In this document: positions 12,476 to 23,973 of the stretch, piece by piece | How the letters are laid out: every line of letters starts with the position of its first letter | Position numbering within the stretch: the first letter of the stretch is position 1 | Assembly (NCBI RefSeq): GCF_965638725.1 | Contig: NC_134970.1 | Span: 7,980,001-8,044,000 of the forward strand | DNA: 64,000 nucleotides | Source of the DNA: Aptenodytes patagonicus | Taxonomy: Eukaryota; Chordata; Aves; Sphenisciformes; Spheniscidae | Direction: 5' to 3' | Program-made: the position numbers and the translations under genes | Notes under the pieces: model-generated | The model's input: the letters and a program-made list of their open reading frames with translations, nothing else | The model's database searches: none | Told to the model about the DNA's origin: nothing

Positions 12476-15400
12476 TGCTCTTGTCAGAATACAGATTTGG
12501 TATATAAGCAAACAACATGGCGGGGAGACACTTCCAAATCAGTTACCTGCACCAGGTGTAAACAGCACTGTATGCACAGCGGGAGGATCAAGTGCTTGCC
12601 CCCTCCATGACTGCCAAACTAACAGTCCTGTCAAGTTTCCTTTCCTTTCTGAATGGCTGGAGCAGAGCTGTGACGCGGTCTCTCCTGTTCCCGACTTCTC
12701 TCCAGGCTGTTTGCAAATGCATCCCTCCAGCACAGGCCACGGACTTTCTGACTGCTCTCCTGGACAGCTTCCTGCGTGTCAGACCCACGTGTGTGAAGGC
12801 AGTGTGGAAGTGGGTGTTCGTCTTCCTGGTGGAATGCAGAAAGGAAATACTCCAGGAGGTGAAGGAGAACTTTTTTTCCATTTGACTTTGTCTTTTCTCC
12901 TGTTGGCTGTTGCACTACATACAGGTGCCCGTGTGCTGAGCTGAGGGGCTACTGATGGGTCTGAGTCGTGCATTAGCAACTGCTGCTGGCGTCTGCTCCA
13001 GCTGGTGACAAGGATATGGGCACTTCTTGTCCAAAGTGTCCCGTTGGTCCAGGTCCTTCCCACGAGTGAGGCAGTTATCACTGGGAGGCACCAACCTTGC
13101 CGTTCCTCCCCTTCCTCTGGGGTCGCTGTCAGTCCTCCCTGCCCTGGGACCCATTTCTTTCTTCACTGGTCCCCAATTCCCTCTACTCGGAGCTTTGCTG
13201 GGCACGCTAGGTTTTCCACAGGTTGGATACTTGTTCATTGCTCTTACTGCTTTCCCCGACTGTGGTGTTACCCAGCCCGCGAGGTGCTCGTCCCTTAGCG
13301 ACCAGTTGCTGTCCATTTGTAGCCTGGGAGCCTCTGGCCTCATGCTGTGCCTGCCCTTTCAAGGCCTCTGTTCTCCTCCACTCGCGCTCTGCTGCGCCCC
13401 ACTTGGGCTCTAGGGCTCTAGGGCTGGCGCAGCTCACTCAGCCCAGGCTAACTCCCCAGTGTGGCTGTCTGCCGCTGACAGAGGTTGTTCACAGTGACGG
13501 CAACCACGGGTTGCAGCTCACAGGATCGTGCCCAGCTGAGCTAAAGCTCACCCAGCTGTTAGGTGGCTGCTGTTTACAGCCAGGGCAGGGCGTCCCTGTG
13601 CCGTCCCTGCAGAGCCCGTGGCCGCTCCAAGCAGCGGGAGCACCGCAGCCGTGGGCTGCGGGGTCACCCCTTGCTGCTTCCCCAGGCGCAGAGCAGGTTG
13701 TGTCTGCCCCACGGGCCAGAGGCAGGCAGCTGTGGGAGAAGCTGGGATCTTCCACAGGATGAGGGACCTGGCTGCCTATTTGTCCTTGTCATGGCCACAG
13801 CTTCTAGCTGTGAAAGGCTCAAACAAACACCCCTTCCTTTGGGGGAAGGTCCTTTGTGCGGGGAAGGGGCTGGCGCTTTGGGAAAGGAGGGTAGAGGCAA
13901 GGAAAAGTGTCCCTGGAGAACTGGCTTCCCCGGGAAGGAGTCACGTGCTCTTACACAGGCCTTGCAAGGCCTCTTCAGGGTTTTGAAGAGCGCGTGTGGT
14001 TTTGCTCTTGCATTGCTACAGACACATGGGGAGAGTTATTCAGGTGTTGGGTGTGCAATGTGTCCGTGTCCTCTGTGTGCACACAGGGCACACAGCTGCT
14101 CATACGGTTGGGCCCAGGCACATGCAGTGACTGAGGCTTTGCGTGTGAGTGCGTGCATGTGTGCGTGTGTGTGCACACAGACGTGCAACTGCCAAGAGCA
14201 CGCTCAGCTCCGGACGTGAGCCAGGGTCAGGCAGGGGGTGAGGTTTCGAGCTAGATCTGGACTCTGTGTCAAGGGAGCAGGCATTGCTCGTGTGCTGAAT
14301 GACTGTGTCTGGGCCCCGCAGGAGGGGGTAAAGGATGCACCGAGCCCTTCTTTCTCCTCTTCTTCCATTCAGGTGCCAAAAATCCTGAACACCCTTTACA
14401 GCTCCATGCAGCAGAGCACCCACAGGCCCTTCTCTCTCCATGCGGTGTTTCTCCTCACCCGCTTTCACCGGGAGCCTGTGATCAGCAGTCTCCTCCAGAA
14501 AGGTCTGCCCATGGACAGGTACGTGCACTATCCACTTCCCCCACTGTAGTCAAAGAGAGACCCTGCAGCTTGCTTGCACCAGGGGGGTCCGGTTAAGCAG
14601 CAGGTCCTTTTTCTGCCTGAACTGTCTTGAGTGTTGCAAGACTGCGTGCTTGTGTCTCTGCTGTGAGTGGGGGGTTGTAAGCCCCATTGCAGACAAGGAG
14701 AAGGTCTGAGGGCGCTGCAGGACTGCAAGGATACGGGCTCATGGGTGAATGTCTGTTCCCTTGCAGTGACACGGTGGAGCTGTGGAGGAGCCTGGGGAGG
14801 AGCATCTTTGGGATTCAGGTCCTGAGGTGCTTAGTGGAGAAACTGAACAGAGCAGGAAACGACCGCCTGGGTTGTAAGCGGCCCAACCGTCAGACTGCTC
14901 TGGAGACTCTGACGGTATGTTCAATGGCAGACACATTTCTGCAGCTTTGCATCTGCTTTCTAACTCATACTCTGGCACGAGGGAGTCAGGTGCCCTTTGC
15001 GGATGCCCGTGGAGACTGCCAGGGTGCTGTGCTGGGCCGGCCTCAAGGAGTGTGGGGAGCCGGGACAGTTTTGTGCTCCTGAGCCACAGGGCTGTCACAG
15101 AAGTGACAATTGTGGCGAGTAACCCCCCCGCCCCAGGCAGGCCGGGGAACCCGGCTGGTGGGAAGAGGCCCTGCCTGAACAGGTGGTTCTTGGTCATGTT
15201 TCTCTGTAGATCACCCGTGCCATCTCCGAGGTGGTGCTTGCTCTGAGGAGCACAGAGGAGCTCAAGCAACTGCTTCCCCACCTCCTTCCCAGCCTCCTGA
15301 GGTGGGTCAGTGAAACGCTGGGCGAGGAGAGGCTGCTTTCCCCCGTGAGCAGCTGGAGAAGGCTGTTCCTCGAGGGCCGGGTCCTTGAGGAGAAGCCCTG

Positions 15401-16643
15401 CAGGTAAGGAGCTGAAGGGGCCGGCGGAGGGGTTGGCTTCAGTTCCCCTTTCCAAGACATGTGCGTTCGTGGGGCTGTGGGAGCACTTTGCCTGCCCCGC
15501 TTCCTAGATGTGCAAACCGGTCGTCGTGGTTGGTTTTACTTCTGCTCCTTCATGGAGAAATTCCAGCTCCCAGGCAAGAAGGTCTTACGCGGCTCGTACT
15601 GCGGACGGCTGTCATCTTGCCTCCTGCATACCCTTGCATGCACGATAGCATTGCACTCCTTCAACAGACCCGCGCTGTGGGGAGCATGGCTCTCACGGGC
15701 GCTGGTGTCATTCTTCGCAAAATGCTGGTGGGAAGAGGTATTAGGTGTTGCCTTGGTTATCGAGCATGGAGTCAGTCTAGGGACGTGGGTTTTCTTCTGC
15801 TTCAGTGGGTTTGGGGCACAAAGAAAATGCCAGTGCCGTTAGCTGCAGTCTTGAAGGCTATGGAGCATCATTTCAGGGGTAGTTAGCTCTGCTAAAGATA
15901 AATCTTCCCCTGATCTGTTGTGATTTGAGATTTCTTTGGTTTTGTGGTGGTGCTGGTTTTTTGATTGGCTTTGTTTTGTTTGACTGTGTTTTTATTTGTT
16001 TTGTGTTTTGTTTCTTTTGCCAGGCTTTTCCTTTTGGCTTTAGAGTTGGTGCTAGGCAGATGCATGGCAGACAAATGGATGCGGCTGCTCATGAATCGGG
16101 CAGTGTGGGCTCGCCTGGAAGACCCCCTGGCTCACCCTGAGGGGGTGTGTCTCCTGACCAGGTAAGAGCCCCAGGGAAATGGCTGCTGGGACCCTTCTGG
16201 CATGCCTGGGGGGACGTCCTCAGCTGAAGAATAGTGCCGGCATCAGTGCAAGTGAATTTTGGAGACCTGGCCTGTGGCCGTCCTGGGTAACTCTGTGTCC
16301 CTTGCTTGTGCTCCCTTGTGCAGCGTCCTGCTCCAGGCTGGGCTCGCATCACCCTGTCTGGTGCAGAGCCTCTTGCCATGGCTGGGTTCCCGCTCAGTTA
16401 ACCTGCAGGTGACAGCTAGAGCTTTCTTTGCTGAGGTAAGGTGGCGGGGGGGAGGAAGGGTTCAGAGGGGTTTTACTGAGATACTGCTGCTTGGGATGTC
16501 TTTTTTTGTGGGAAGATCCCTGGGGAAAGGGTCCCTGCAGTGGGGCGGTCAGGGGAACGCCCGGCTGGGACCAGGTCCCCATGGCACTGCCTGTGTCATT
16601 CCAGCTCTCTCGGGACGGCAGTACGGCAAGGAGCCATGCGTGA
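450..16643 (+). CDS. MROH2B-like: MROH2B-like maestro HEAT-repeat protein, copy A (5' end outside window)
   Basis: Thirty exons encode about 1150 residues of a maestro heat-like repeat-containing protein. The family is built of HEAT-type alpha-helical repeats and is thought to be a protein-binding scaffold; no enzymatic function is known. Family-typical stretches include LLWPRLLQYVVPAQYSGM (exon at 4894), ALRAPKEQLLTCVDKEI (exon at 8691-8706) and SREESRNLLSVCCQSV (exon at 9923). Every exon has GT/AG borders and all phases match, with no stop or frameshift. Positions 1-449 are an intron. Counting the five exons seen in the right-hand copy, the full protein would be about 1338 aa, shorter than human MROH2B (about 1585 aa), because the C-terminus is cut off. 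MROH identity is near certain; the paralogue name (2B rather than 2A or an avian-specific copy) is less sure. Confidence 0.88.
4588..7861 (+). other. MROH copy A exons 13-20
   Basis: Exons: 4588-4695, 4894-5053, 5442-5482, 5773-5914, 6594-6646, 7069-7176, 7431-7550, 7739-7861. The second carries the best conserved family segment and ends in an acidic run of glutamates (EEEEEEP), probably a surface loop between helical repeats. The 41-bp exon at 5442 and the 53-bp exon at 6594 are very short but keep phase. The intron at 7177-7430 holds a short GGGGCT tandem repeat near 7195-7217. Confidence 0.87.
8691..12858 (+). other. MROH copy A exons 21-29
   Basis: Exons: 8691/8697/8706-8852, 9073-9195, 9509-9576, 9923-10058, 10164-10259, 10728-10832, 11058-11181, 12150-12259, 12706-12858. 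The start of the first is ambiguous: three in-phase AG acceptors at 8690, 8696 and 8705 all work, and the nearest has a poor pyrimidine tract, so the protein may vary by up to five residues. An in-frame TGA upstream near 8663 rules out an earlier start. The helical repeat pattern continues throughout. Confidence 0.83.
12438..12475 (+). repeat. Compound (TG)n(AG)n microsatellite
   Basis: An alternating TG run of about 11 units passes directly into about 7 GA units, inside the MROH intron between the exons ending at 12259 and starting at 12706. Confidence 0.95.
14373..16643 (+). other. MROH copy A exons 30-35 and stop
   Basis: Exons: 14373-14518, 14767-14914, 15210-15403, 16024-16161, 16324-16435, 16605-16643. 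The conserved family sequence runs to VTARAFFAE. The last exon then adds only twelve unrelated codons before TGA at 16641-16643. In longer MROH proteins the HEAT region continues for roughly 200 more residues from this point, so the gene seems to end early on a replacement exon. The large 12859-14372 intron shows no further exon. Confidence 0.82.
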
Positions 16644-16705
16644 GGCAGGCACTGGAAGAGTCCCTCTGCAATACCTGGCCGCAGCCAGCACCAAGGAGTT
16701 AATTA

Positions 16706-16711
16706 AATAAA
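16706..16711 (+). terminator. Polyadenylation signal of MROH copy A
   Basis: AATAAA lies 62 bases after the predicted TGA stop, which gives a very short 3' untranslated region and supports the early stop as the true gene end. Confidence 0.7.
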
Positions 16712-19148
16712 GCTCATCACAAAATGCCTAGGGGGAAGCATATCTTTTTTTTCCCTGATGGCATCCTCGTGGTTGGTGGGACCACGTGTGGGTTACACAG
16801 AGGCTGGGGGCTGCCAGCTGCGTGGCCCCTCTCAGATCTTCCCGGGCTGGGGATAACAGAGTCACGCCGGGACAGACCCCAGAGCAGGGGTCTCCACACA
16901 GGTCTCTCCACACAGGGAGCCCACCAGCAGAGATGTGGTTTCGACCCTCAGGCTGTTGTGCACACTGCGAGCCCTTGCGAGCCTCTGGTCCCCTGTCCTG
17001 GGGGTCCCACACCATATGTGTGATCCAAACTGAAGACTCCGCAAAGTTTGCTCAAACACAACCCGTGCTCCCGCCTTGCACAGTCATGTTCCTTGACAGA
17101 GGTGAGGATGGAGCTGTAAGAGGGAGTCGAGCCCCTTCCTGGGTTGAACACCACGCTGAGAGGGGGTCCTGCTGTGGAAGGGGCACCAGCAAGGGACAAG
17201 GGGCCGGGGCCGGGGGTTGCCCCGGGCACCTGCAGTGCTGAGGGCTCCGGCAGTCCTGGGAGCTGAGTGTGCCAGGCATGGGGCAAGCAGCTGAGCTGGA
17301 GGTGCTCCAGCGGCAGGCATTTGTATGACGTGGGCTTGGAGGGAGCCGTCCTGCCCCACCGCTGCAGGGGGTCGGTCCCAGGCACATGTGAGTCCTGGCT
17401 CCCTGCACATCGGGCTTTGCACTCTCCTCAAATGGTCTGAGCCTCCTCCCAACCCCACAGAGCTTCTCAGCCCTGCCGGTAACTCCTATTTCCCCCCGAC
17501 TTGCTGCTTGCACGGACCAGGCACGTTTGTTCAGCGGCATCTCCTGAAAGAAAGCAAAGGACCAAGAAGCCAGAGACACGGGGAGAGAGGTCCCTGCAGA
17601 GTGGAGTCCCTGGAGAGAAATGTCTTTGGGGGAGGTTTCTCATGTCAGGCCAGGCCAGGAGAAGCGATGAAACTGTGGACTGGGAAGGCTCCAGGAGGCA
17701 ATAGCTCGAAGGGGCCGAGCTCTGCCTGCTAGCCTGCTTTATTAGCTCTCCTGACAGCGGTAACAACAGCAACAGCAACCACAACAGCTGCTGAAGACAG
17801 GCTGTTTACAGAGCATAGTCTCCTCTGAGCAAACACAAGCATAACTCTTGACACCTCGCTTCCCCCAAGCAGCCCCCTCCCGCCCCGCTCCTGGGAGAGG
17901 AACAAGCTCTGGGCCGGGTGGGGGGCTGGAGGGAAGCCTGTGATGCTGGCCGGGAGCTCCCAGGGGCCCCGTGACCCCAGGGGCCCCAGGCCAGCATGGC
18001 CCCAATCCTGTGGCCGTGGTCTCCCAGGGCACGGCCAGGCTGCACTGACCCATTGTGCCACACCACCTCTGTGGGAGGTGAGGGGTCCCCAGGCACTCCC
18101 TGTGCATGGAGGGCTGGGGGGGCCCAGGCTCTTGGGGTGCTGGGACCCAGAGATTGGGCTGTGGGACGTTGCCTGCTCTGGGAGCAGAACAGGCACCCCG
18201 GGCGGCTCGCTCACGTGTGGCTGTCCCTGTTGCTGCTCTCAAAACTTCAATCAAAAATCCCTCCAGAGGCCAGGACAAACCCCACTTCAGTTGTGGTGCC
18301 CCCCCAATGGCCAACAGATTTCCCTGCCTTCCCACCACGGTCTGACCCCGCCACCCTGAGCCCCAAGGAGCAGAGACGGGTGAGGGCTTTCCAGCAAGGA
18401 AGGAGGGGTGAGAGGGGAAGTTTGCTCATCCAAGGGCTGAAGGAAGGCTCTGGGACGCACGGGGGCTTCCCCACGCCTTGCACCCCAAGGTGAAAGGCCA
18501 GGGGCAGAGCACAGCTGGGGCCAGAGGAGCACAGCTGGAGCTGGGGCTGCCTGACTTAGTCAGGGAGGGAGGGAGGGAAGGCTGTGGGGAGGGATGTCCA
18601 TGACTTTTTCTGGGAATGCTGTCTCAGAGCCCAGCCAGAACTAGGGCCATGCCTCCCCACGCTCCTTTGCCTAAACTTCCCACCCTTTGATACAGCTCCT
18701 TGATGCTACCAGCTGGTTTCCAAGGCTGGGCCTGGCAGAGGAGGGAGGAGAGTTGGGGTCGGCCCTTTTTGGCTCCTCAGGCTAGAGAATGACATCCTTA
18801 GCTGCATCAAGAGGGCAGGCGCGGCGAGAGGGATGATACTGGAACAATCGAGGTTGGAGAGGTGTCCAAGCTCAAGCTCTGCAAGCAAGACCAAAGCAAG
18901 CCCTGCCTCTGGTGACTCGGCTTCCCAGATCACCATGGGATGGAAGGGGACCCTCTGCTGAGGAGCTCTCATGGACAGATGTCCCCACCACAGACATGTA
19001 CAACTCCTCCAAGGGTCACTCCGGGAGCCTCAGTAGAAGGCAGAGGCAGCCCTAGGCAGCACTTGGACTTGAGGGACAGTTCCTCTCCCCAGGGGGAGGT
19101 GCCAGCCAAGGAGCCTTTTCCTAAGGGAGCTGGACAGACCATGGAGGC
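16712..19148. other. Intergenic, no gene recognised
   Basis: GC-rich DNA downstream of MROH copy A. I see no exon with family resemblance and no RNA gene. It holds a short GGGA run near 18560-18580 and a segment of about 45 bases (16850-16894) that recurs inverted at 52461-52505. Confidence 0.6.
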
Positions 19149-19617
19149 TGTTACATAAGAAAAAGCTCCAACGTGAAGATGGCTTCCAAGACCTGCGCAA
19201 GAGAACTTGACCGACAGTGACCTGCCCTGTGCAAGAGGGTCTGCTCGTAGAAGAAACCAGACCAAACCGGCTGAAAGTGGCAAAGTTGCAACAAAATAGT
19301 GCAAACTCTGCTAATAAGTATGCATTAAGCACGCTTGCACGGGGGGTCGCGTGAAGAAATACTCAAAAGCGCATGGTAACAAGCGGTGTCATGGCCAAAG
19401 CCAATAGGTTATGTAAACTGTAAAAATGAATATCTGAGTAGTCTTAAAACTGTATATAAGGAATGAAGTGTAACATGGGGTCCCTTTGGGCTCCCAGCCG
19501 AGAGGCACCTTAATGCCGGCAATAAAAGCTAGTGTGTACTTCTGCTGCCTTCTTTCCGGTACCTGTGCACAAGCTAGGGGAAAAGAAGAAAATGTGAGCA
19601 AGTCCTTTTTGCTAACG
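19149..19617 (+). mobile_element. 5' LTR of gammaretrovirus-like provirus
   Basis: LTR layout is visible: a TATA box (TATATAAG) near 19453, a polyadenylation signal AATAAA at 19521-19526, then about 90 bases of U5. A primer-binding-site-like stretch starts at 19621 (TGGCGACCCAGGTGGGAC), followed by a leader and a Gag start. The 5' edge at the TG of 19149 is a best guess. The usual terminal CA seems mutated to CG. No matching 3' LTR was found. Confidence 0.6.
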
Positions 19618-19768
19618 ATTTGGCGACCCAGGTGGGACTCTGTGGGTTTCCGACCTGGTGAGTGTAGCTACCACATACAACACAGCTGGCGCTGGGTGAG
19701 TTCACCCCATTGTCCTTGCGGGGTCCGTGTTCACCGGGAAGGTACTGAAACCGGGGGCAGCGTAAGTC

Positions 19769-21240
19769 ATGGGGGGTTCAATAGGTAAGGAAAAACGGGG
19801 TTCGCCGCTGGCAGAAATTCTGCAAAACTGGAAGAAAACTGATGGTACTTCAGGACTCACTAAAGCTCGAAAGCTCGAGCCATAGTTCTCTGCCAGGATG
19901 AGGGGCCAGCTGAAACTCGGGAGGAGATGCCGTTCGAGCAGTGGCCCCTGGAAGGTTCGTCTGATATGAGCAAGCTGACTTTCCTGCATCAACGCTTGGA
20001 GGATCAGAAACCTTAGCAAATGAACTACTGCTCTTAGCAAATGAACTACTGCTTTGTCTGGGATAACTGGGCTTTTAAACAACCAGGCGGATACGGGGAT
20101 TTGGCTAAGGTAAGACAGATGGTAACGCACCCAATGCCGGGAGACTCAAAGTCTAAACCCTACCCTCGCTCTGCTTCACCCTGCACCTGCTCCTGCTACT
20201 CCTCAGACCCCTACGCTGTACCCGCCGCTTCCTCCTGAAAATCACGCTCCTGCTTTGCAAGCTCCTATGAGCTTGCTAGTGGCTAGTCCGGCTGCAGGAA
20301 TGCCTGTGGCAGCAGGACAGAAACCACCCCCTCCAATATTACATGCCTATGTTTATCAGCCATGGGCTCCAGGAGATTTGACTCAAGGGGCGCAACAGAT
20401 GCCCTGGGTACGTGAGGACCCAGAAAAGGTTGCCCAACTCTTCTCTACAATAATAGAGGGACATCACCCCTCTTGGAGGGATGTTCAAGTGCCGTTGCAG
20501 CAAATATTTTGGTTGGGAGATAGAGATCGGATTTGGGAAAAAGAGAGAGAATTAGCAAGTCGTGATGGAAACAGACAGCCTTGGCCAAGCGTGGACCCTA
20601 ATTGGGATTATAAGAATGCAAATGACCGAGCTGCCTGTGAAACAGCTTGCCATAATCTGGTCCTGGCAATAAAGGCTGCAGGACAAACCGGTGTCAACTG
20701 GGAAAGAGTTCGGGAAGTGAGGCAAAGATCAGAGGAACACCCGAGCGACTTCGGGAGTCGCTTGCGGCAAGCATTGTTGCGATACGGAGGAAGGACGGAA
20801 GGTGACTTTAATGACGAATTGGCAGTGAGTGCATTTGTCCAACAGGCAGCCCCAGACATTCATAAATACTTTGTGAAGCACGCTCCAGGATGGCAGGGGG
20901 AAAAAAAATCCACAAAAGATATTGTCTCCGGCAGCGTATGTATATGACGGTAGCTCATAAAGACCAAAGAAAGAAACGGAAAGAAGAAAGTGAGAGGAAG
21001 TGAGTATGTTGGCAGTAGCGATGGGAGGAATCCCGCTGACGAGAGGAAGATGAAGGAATAGGAGAAGGGGTGTGGGAACAGCAGAAGCAATGAGAAGAGG
21101 ACAACTGGACCCAAGTCGTTGCGCACGCTGTAAGAAACCAGGCCACTGGAAGAGAGATTGTCCATTTTGGCCACGAATGACCAGAGGATTTGGGTGGGAA
21201 TCCCCCTGTTTGGAAGCCGCCAAGCAGCGAAAAGGTTGAG
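19769..21240 (+). pseudogene. gag: Endogenous retrovirus gag remnant
   Basis: Old retroviral structural gene, broken. An ATG at 19769 opens a matrix-like start (MGGSIGKEKRG) that stops at TAG 19883-19885. A 21-base segment is tandemly repeated near 20013-20057. The longest open part, 20255-20947, resembles the gammaretroviral p30 capsid with a proline-rich lead-in. A nucleocapsid zinc knuckle of pattern CX2CX4HX4C lies at 20120+1000 (21120-21161), in a region broken by frameshifts and stops. It cannot make a complete Gag. Family assignment rests on capsid resemblance and the single knuckle. Confidence 0.78.
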
Positions 21241-21964
21241 GAGCTGGCAGAATTCACTCAGCACGACTCTCAACAATGACCGGAGGTGGGAGAGCCTGTA
21301 ACCCTTGCGGCGTGCGAACCACTGGTAGGAGATCGTGCTCAAGTCGTGATAAAAGTCAGTAATCACACTTTAGAATTTCTGATAGACACGGGTGCAACCG
21401 ACCCTATGCTAAATCAATACTGAGGTGAATTAAGTCAGGAGAAAGTACAAGTGCAGGGAACCGAGGGGCACCCGGTGACACTGGGGATAACAATCCCTTT
21501 ATTAGTAGAAGTTGGCCCACATGCATTATACCCTCAGTTTGTGATAATGGAAGGCAGTCCAATTAATTTATTGGGGAGGGATTTACTGGAAAAATTGCAG
21601 GCAGGAGTTATGTTTGAAAACAGGGGCATAGCGTTGGAACTGCCAGAAGTCATTGCTCAGATAACGATGGCTGAGGACTTCCAAGCGATACCCCAAGAAT
21701 TGAAAGATGTCCATAAGCCGCCTGGAAAGAAAGAGAGTTTCTAACCATCAGCGCGACACAAAACAGCACATCGAGAACAAAGTTTTGGATCTTCTACATG
21801 CTCTAGAAAAAACAAAACAAGTAGCAGTATTACACCATAAAGCCCACCAGCGAGATACTTCTGACCTGACTGAAGGAAACAATCTTGCTGACGGTGCGGC
21901 TAAGGCAGCAGCTTTACAACCCTTTGTGGCGGCGTGCTCCCCCCACCCCACCCACCCCCCCGCG
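21241..21964 (+). pseudogene. pol: Endogenous retrovirus pro-pol remnant, internally deleted
   Basis: An aspartic protease with its DTG active-site triad at 21385-21393 is followed in frame by a TGA at 21421-21423. The protease flap and C-terminal part continue open to about 21700. Sequence then jumps near 21735 straight to the end of an RNase H-like region (GNNLADGAAKAAA near 21876-21914), so nearly all of reverse transcriptase is missing. Integrase and env are absent. The provirus is therefore defective by stops, frameshifts and a large internal deletion. Confidence 0.75.
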
Positions 21965-22098
21965 TAAGCAACGACCACCAGTGGGGGTCGTTGTGGCTGC
22001 ATCCAGCTTATGCTGGACTTCGGGAATGGGTGGCAACACAGTGGCCAAGGGCTGCCTGGAGCAGTGACCCAAACGACTTGCTGATATGCAAATACGAC

Positions 22099-22645
22099 TG
22101 TAAGTCAATCATCTTACTCCATAAATAGTGGACAGCCCAGGGCCCGTTGAGCTCTCCTGCACGGCGGGATCTCCCCTTGAGTAAGGACGCCTCTCAAGGT
22201 TACTCCTCGAGGTTGAGAGGTTCCTTGCCGCAACAGATCCTTGGTAAGTGACTCATAGCACGCTAAACTTTGAAATCTTAGCTAAGTGATATAAAGGATC
22301 GGTTGCGCATATATAATCCTTTAGACATAAACCGTTGACCGAGTCTGGGACTACGTTTGCATCCAGCCGCACCCAGACTCCTCTCTGAGAAGGAGTTTAG
22401 AAAGCAAGGGGGTCCTTTCTGAACCTCACGACTCAACGGGAGAGTCTCCCTGGCAGTTTTGTCTGACCCTGTCCTCTATGCAGTAAATAATCAAGTGTAC
22501 CTTGCCATCGAATCTTGTTAAATCACTGTCACGTTTACCATTGAACTTCATTAACTCACACTTTAACTCACTGTTTTCTATCAATAAAGTGTATTGTTGC
22601 TTCTCTCGCTTACCAGTGAAGTGCACTCTCACGCCATCTGCGACA
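22099..22645 (+). mobile_element. Solo-like retroviral LTR, second family
   Basis: Candidate LTR bounded by TG at 22099 and CA at 22645, with a TATA-like ATAAATAG near 22122 and AATAAA at 22583-22588. It shares no visible sequence with the 19149 LTR, so it is not that provirus's 3' LTR. Bases 22202-22219 are identical to the reverse complement of 35763-35780 inside another LTR. A perfect 8-bp inverted repeat (CCTCTCAA/TTGAGAGG) frames this core. No target duplication was found. Confidence 0.6.
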
Positions 22646-23910
22646 GGCACCCAGGTTTAGTAAGAAGAATTTCTGCTCTGGCCCGGGGCTTAGTCAATGT
22701 GCAAATACAGTACTTATCCAGGTATGAAACTGAGGGTATCAGTTGATCCCAGGTGCCACATACACTGCACCTTCTTCCATTGTCTCCTGTCGATGAATTG
22801 ATTTCCAGTCTCTTCCACCTCATCGCAGCTTAAATAACTGCACTCTGGCTGAGGGCTGACTGGGGGAACTTCTCAGTGCTTTAACTTTGCTTTGGGCTTG
22901 GTAGGAGCACGAGGCTTCATCCCTTTGGCTTGGCCCCCAGCAGAAGGTGGGCCAGTGGCAGGTTTCCAAGTGGTTTGGTGGAACTGAGCTTGTACCCCTA
23001 CCGGAGATTAAAACCCGAAGAAACAAAAACCCAGAGAAACTGTGTTAGGAAGTAGCAGAAAAAAAAACCCTCAGGGATGACCAATGTTTAAGACACAGGG
23101 GTTTGGCATTTTGGAGACCAGAGCTCCCAACAGACATGCCTCTTCGAATAGAAACATCCTTTAGCTTTTGATCCTGACGGAACTATTACAGACTGCCCCC
23201 ATCTCTACTTTGCAGTTGCCTGAAGCATTTGCTTGTCCATGTCCAGTTCGCTTCCATGCTTGCAAATTATGTTTAATCTGCAAAACAGTTAGTACTATAA
23301 ACTGGCAGCCAAACGCCTCTTCTCTCAAAGACGTGAAAACTGCAGTTAAAGGTGACACAGGTACCATGACAGGCCTTCTGGTCTGGGTTAGGATTCAAAA
23401 AGCAGTGTCTTCTGAACCTCTGTTTTCCCACTGCTGCCAACAGCTGGAGAAAGGGTCTGGTTTTGATCAGCTGGATGATCAATGCTAACTACCACGATCC
23501 AGTACAGGATGTTACACCTCAGGCTTCAGATTTTGGGCCCAACACAAAGGACTGGATAACCTGCCTCCTGCCATTGGACTGACTGCCGTATGGCACATCC
23601 CCTGGCTTCTCAAGCTCTTCCCCAGCAGTCCTCTCCTGGCCACTCTGCTGTAGGCCGCTACATGGTCTCAGGGAACCACGTTCTGGGTCCACTCTGGCAT
23701 CTCCCGTCAATGAGGATACAGAGATGCTCGCCCAGCACACTGTGCTCCTCTCCCCTCTTCTGGTCTCTCTGCATTGTCCTTTCCTCATCTCCAGCCACTG
23801 GTTTTGACCTTCAGGCAGATCTCCGCTGCTTGTAAAACTCCCCCGTCAACAAGATGACCACGTCCTCCTGATCCTTCTCAGTGTTGGGAACTTTGGTCTG
23901 GAAGCCAAAA
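22646..23910. other. Unassigned stretch between LTR and CR1
   Basis: No gene could be named. The minus strand carries short open pieces (22820-23026, 23519-23788) that read like decayed coding sequence but contain stops and match no family I know. A processed pseudogene is possible. Confidence 0.35.
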
Positions 23911-23973
23911 CAGAAAACACAGGAGGAAACAGGAGGAGGAGGAGGAGTTGGAGGCAACAGGAGGCATCAGGAG
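23911..23973 (+). repeat. Left fragment of GGA-rich purine repeat
   Basis: Imperfect AGGAGG/CAACAGGAGG units run into the 5' end of the CR1 element. The same repeat resumes after the CR1 3' tail at 25235, so the LINE split one array. Confidence 0.75.

Noticed and set aside
19149-22645. The LTRs at 19149 and 22099 as the two ends of one provirus
   Set aside because: Their sequences do not match each other, so the second belongs to a different element.
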